Below, one piece after another: positions 61,370 to 64,000 of a stretch of DNA of 64,000 nt. Numbering within the stretch: position 1 is the stretch's first letter; the number at the start of each line of letters is the position of its first letter. The stretch is taken from positions 124,001-188,000 of the forward strand of contig CBDCIS010000006.1 in assembly GCA_965217565.1 (NCBI GenBank), in the 5' to 3' direction. A model generated the notes under the pieces. That model saw only the letters and a program-made list of their open reading frames with translations. It made no database searches and was not told the origin of the DNA. This stretch comes from CBDCIS01 sp965217565 (lineage in GTDB: Bacteria; Chloroflexota; Dehalococcoidia; Lucifugimonadales; CATOSD01). The position numbers and the translations under genes are program-made.

Positions 61370-62310
61370 ACCCGGCCCGGCGGCGGGAGATGGTGGACCG
61401 GGAGCATCCCTCGTTGCCGATAGTGGGGCAATGCGCCCTGCTGGGGGTGAGCCGCTCCAGCATATACTACCGTCCCAAGGGGGCTTCGGAAGAGGAGCTG
61501 TCGCTGATGCGGGAGATAGACCGGCAGTAGAAGGCGACCCCCTTCTATGGGTCGCGGCGGATGAAGGTCTGGCTGGAGCGGCAGGGTATAGTGGTGAGCC
61601 GGAAGCGGGTGCAGCGGCTGATGCGTGTCATGGGACTGCGGGCCATCTACCGGCGACCTCGTACCAGCCAACCGGCGCCGGGAGTGCGGGTCTATCCCTA
61701 TCTGTTGGGGAAGGCCGAAATCACCAGACCCAACCAGGTGTGGGCCTCAGACATCACCTACCTGCCCATGGCCCGGGGATTCCTCTACCTGGTGGCCGTC
61801 ATGGACTGGCACAGCCGGTATGTCCTGTCCTGGCGCCTGTCCAACACTCTGGAGGCAGGCTTTTGCGCCGAGGCCCTGACAGAGGCGCTGGAGAGGGGAA
61901 GGCCGGAGGTGTTCAACACTGACCAGGGGAGCCAGTTCACCAGTCAGGAATTCACCCAGGTCCTTCAGGACCGCGGTGTGAAGATCAGCATGGACGGGAA
62001 GGGGAGGTACCAAGACAACATCTTCGTCGAGCGGCTGTGGCGCACGGTGAAGTACGAGGAGGTGTACCTGAAAGCCTACGCCAGCGCGGGGGAGGCCCGG
62101 AGGGAACTGGGAGCTTACTTCCGGTTCTACAATGACCAGAGGCCCCATCAGGCCTTGGGATACAAGACACCCGGGGAAGTGTTCTCTGAAGGCACGGCGC
62201 CCCAAAATGAAGAGTCAGCAGCTGAGAGGTGGTCGCCGGAAGCAGACGTGGTATCTTATGCGGGAGCTGCGGGACCCTCACTTAGCTCCACCTTAATTCT
62301 GTCCAACTAG
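61366..62310 (+). CDS. IS3-family orfB transposase with internal amber codon, copy B
   Basis: From ATG 61366 the frame reads MNPARRREMVDREHPSLPIVGQ, through SRSSIYYRPKGASEEELSLMREIDRQ, then TAG (61528-61530), then KATPFYGSRRMKVWLERQ. The rve core follows with Asp (VWASDITYLPMARGFLYLVAVMD), Asp (FNTDQGSQFTS) and Glu (DNIFVERLWRTVKYEE). The stop replaces what is usually a Tyr. Restart at ATG 61561 would give a 249-residue protein with the entire catalytic core. Confidence 0.82.
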
Positions 62311-62523
62311 TCGGCTCCACCTCAAAGCTTACTCAAGTGGGCCGCCTTTTTGATCTTTATTTCTTCTGAAATGCAGTCAGAGAACCAAAGCTCACGGTGA
62401 GATTCAAACGCCGCTGAAACCCTCATCAGACAAAAGAGCATATTACCCAAGTCCTTGCGTGTATACCCCGCAATCCATACTCTCTTCCACGACTCTACGT
62501 CCCGGAACGTTCGCATCCAGTGC

Positions 62524-62919
62524 TTGCATGAACACACGGTACAGCCCGTCTACGTCGAGGACCTGGCGGCTCAAGCGGTGGAGGCGGGTTCGCGGAGCGG
62601 AAGCTCCGTCGCCGACGCAGCCGGGCCGGATACCTTCTCCTTCGAGGACCTGCTCCGCCTGCTGGCCTCCTCGATGGGCGTCCGCAGCCGGCTGGTGCAC
62701 ACGCCGCCTCTGGTGGGCTTCGCGCTGACGGGACTGGCCGGATTGATGATGCGGGACCTGGCCCTGGCCCGAGACGAGATCGACGGCCTGATGGCCGGGC
62801 TGCTGACGTCCGACGCCGCGCCGACCGGCACGACCAGGCTGGGCGACTGGCTCAGGGACAACGCGGACGGCCTGGGACGCCGGTACGTGTCGGAGCTCGG
62901 GCGCAATTGTAGGCGGTAG
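62524..62919 (+). pseudogene. 3' fragment of an NAD(P)-binding epimerase-type gene
   Basis: VQPVYVEDLAAQAVEAGSRS, then AAGPDTFSFEDLLRLLASSMGVRSRLVHTPPLVGFALTGLAGLMMRDLALARDEIDGLMAGLL, the C-terminal half of atypical SDR proteins (NDUFA9-like). The Rossmann half is missing; the junction with an unrelated minus-strand gene lies at about 62524-62537. Confidence 0.7.
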
Positions 62920-63525
62920 GGGGCGGCTGGATTCGGTGCATTGGGCATACGGTTCGCATGACGGGGAATGCACCGACGAAACCTCTGTATTGGGCCTTGC
63001 CCTGACATCCCCGTAACCGCGATAATGAATCGGAAGGATCGCTCTTGTGCCAGATGGCGGAGAGTAGTGGCCCGGCCCCAACGGTAGAGGAGTAGAAGAG
63101 CCTCCGACCTTGGCAGGCTGAAGGCTCGCGGGGGTGGTCAAGAGCCGGTAGAACCTCTCCCTCACAGAGCCCCCAACCGCATCTCGAAGATGGTACTACC
63201 TACCGTCCACGAAGGCCCACCAAACTTGACGATAGACAGAACCATCTTCGAGATGTGGCTCGTTTTGGCAGGCTCGCCAAAGTCTGTTACTGCGCGCTCA
63301 TGACTGGGCGGCGGCACTCATGAGCGGTGGACTTGAAGCCAGCCCGTAGTCAGAAGTGATCCTCCTCGCCAAGTGGCATCGCGACCTACCGAGCGGTGCT
63401 GACCTCAATCAAACTAAGATCACTTTGACCATCTGCCTTGTGATCGGCTAACACACTCGGTTTCACGCTAGAGAACCTTGGGCCTCTGGTACCATCAACT
63501 TTCGTTGGCTTCGCCCCCTAATGGG
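62920..63525. other. Intergenic stretch with a repeat-based palindrome
   Basis: No gene supported. It holds a 14-base inverted repeat, ATCTCGAAGATGGT (63181-63194) and ACCATCTTCGAGAT (63241-63254), and the second copy of a 35-base dispersed sequence (63226-63260; the other is at 18056-18090). Confidence 0.5.
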
Positions 63526-64000
63526 TTACGCGACCACTTCTCTTGGCAACCAATGTCTGGCGGTGCGCATATCAATCCAGTCACAACGCAATTCCAACCG
63601 GATTTCTCGGTCTCCCACAGGTACTAGGAAGGGTTCAATAAAACCGGGGATAGGAAAATAAGCTCCCTCAAATATCTCCTGTAATGCTTGATGCAGTTCA
63701 ACTGCTCCCTCGGCGCGCTTGGCTCCGTTCGATACGGGCGCCACTAGCTCATCGAGGCGAATTTCGTATTGAAATGCCGAGCTAATCGTATCGGATGCGA
63801 CAAAAGTGACCTTATTTCCGGCCCATACGAGACCTCTGCTTTCGCAGGCTTGAAGCAGGTCGCCATAGGCAGCAAAGGCTGTATCCGGTACCCGAATATA
63901 GTAACCTGCCAGACCGGTGTCTCCACCTTCGTCGACGATCCTCAATATACGCGGATTGCGTCTTTGTACAGGGGGAGTCGACTCCCCTTGTCCTCCCGAG
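63526..64000 (-). CDS. Unknown protein, 5' end outside the window
   Basis: The frame is open to the window edge (about 157 codons inside). DTGLAGYYIRVPDTAFAAYGDLLQACESRGLVWAGNKVTFVASD and IRLDELVAPVSNGAKRAEGAVELHQALQEIFE look like a small alpha-beta protein. No family recognised. Confidence 0.5.
   Translation of the reverse strand, partial: SGGQGESTPPVQRRNPRILRIVDEGGDTGLAGYYIRVPDTAFAAYGDLLQACESRGLVWAGNKVTFVASDTISSAFQYEIRLDELVAPVSNGAKRAEGAVELHQALQEIFEGAYFPIPGFIEPFLVPVGDREIRLELRCDWIDMRTARHWLPREVVA

Larger units (their letters stand above)
60995..62324 (+). mobile_element. IS3-type insertion sequence, copy B
   Basis: 1330 bases with inverted ends TGAGGTGGANCC...TGGACAG and a 3-base target duplication AAG (60992-60994 and 62325-62327). 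Both orfs are present; orfB has one internal amber codon shared with copy A. Confidence 0.92.
60710..62537 (-). pseudogene. Unknown gene interrupted by IS3 copy B
   Basis: Removing the IS and one copy of the AAG duplication joins AAHLSKL (62325-62537 side) to GDIYKPKNEASD (60991 downward) in a single frame ending at 60710-60712. The joined 165-residue protein contains FRDVESWKRVWIAGYTRKDLGNML, then HGRRPALLVGDPKHSFLWDDPV. I do not recognise it. Its 5' end abuts an epimerase fragment on the opposite strand, so it is probably truncated there too. Confidence 0.65.

Noticed and set aside
1..64000. Genetic-code change with TAG or TGA read as an amino acid
   Set aside because: Core genes rpsT, khpA, rimM and yebC end in TAG, and rpsP and ruvA end in TGA at normal lengths, so both are ordinary stops here.

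Overview
The window looks like a bacterial chromosome segment, most likely Chloroflexota (Dehalococcoidia or SAR202-like). That is an inference from the housekeeping gene set, the GC-rich codon use and the catabolic gene content; no rRNA or tRNA gene is visible to confirm it. Core genes are confined to bases 1-8174: the 3' part of a bifunctional (p)ppGpp synthetase/hydrolase gene, rpsT, a possible small Cys-rich gene, rpsP-khpA-rimM, HU, yebC, ruvC and ruvA. An IS1182-type element sits between the divergent HU and yebC promoters.

Bases 8248 to about 17.8 kb form a degraded integrative element. It has a P4-type tyrosine integrase with a good promoter, a structured RNA ending in an intrinsic terminator, an AlpA-like regulator, a zinc-ribbon/Toprim primase (split), a RepA-like AAA ATPase, several unknown genes and a run of very small zinc-knuckle genes. 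Many of these small genes carry one-base indels or internal stops.

Bases 18.3-24.9 kb look like a defence island on the minus strand. An AbiEi-like regulator, a nucleotidyltransferase, a TIR protein, an unknown 176-residue protein, a TIR protein with a C-terminal membrane helix, a second copy of that TIR broken by a small repeat insertion, and a SIR2 NADase-like protein follow each other closely enough to be one operon. This resembles Thoeris (TIR signalling to SIR2) but with different architecture. A two-gene unknown cassette lies just upstream.

Bases 25.2-44.5 kb are a catabolic and uptake locus: two NHL beta-propeller proteins, two metal amidohydrolases, a cyclase-family hydrolase, an epimerase-like protein, a VOC protein, four CE4/PuuE-type deacetylase-like hydrolases, a DUF1800 protein, a dihydropyrimidinase-type hydrolase, and an Opp/Dpp-type binding lipoprotein with two permeases but no ATPase. 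Together they suggest import and hydrolytic ring opening of a cyclic amide, imide or ureide; the substrate is unknown.

Bases 45-64 kb are an insertion-sequence scrap yard. Two IS5-type copies lie in the window (one here, one at 39.8 kb), with two IS3-type copies, an IS630 element and at least two MITE families. Between them are a membrane-anchored CAP-domain protein with a structured leader RNA, a DUF3883-type gene split by IS630, a STAND-type NTPase interrupted by one amber codon, an X-Pro dipeptidase-like hydrolase carried between two 122-bp MITEs with a target-site duplication, and several gene fragments. The most notable signals are the TIR/SIR2 operon, two structured RNA leaders that end in terminators just ahead of a ribosome binding site, and a MITE whose terminal repeats supply the start codons of both flanking genes.
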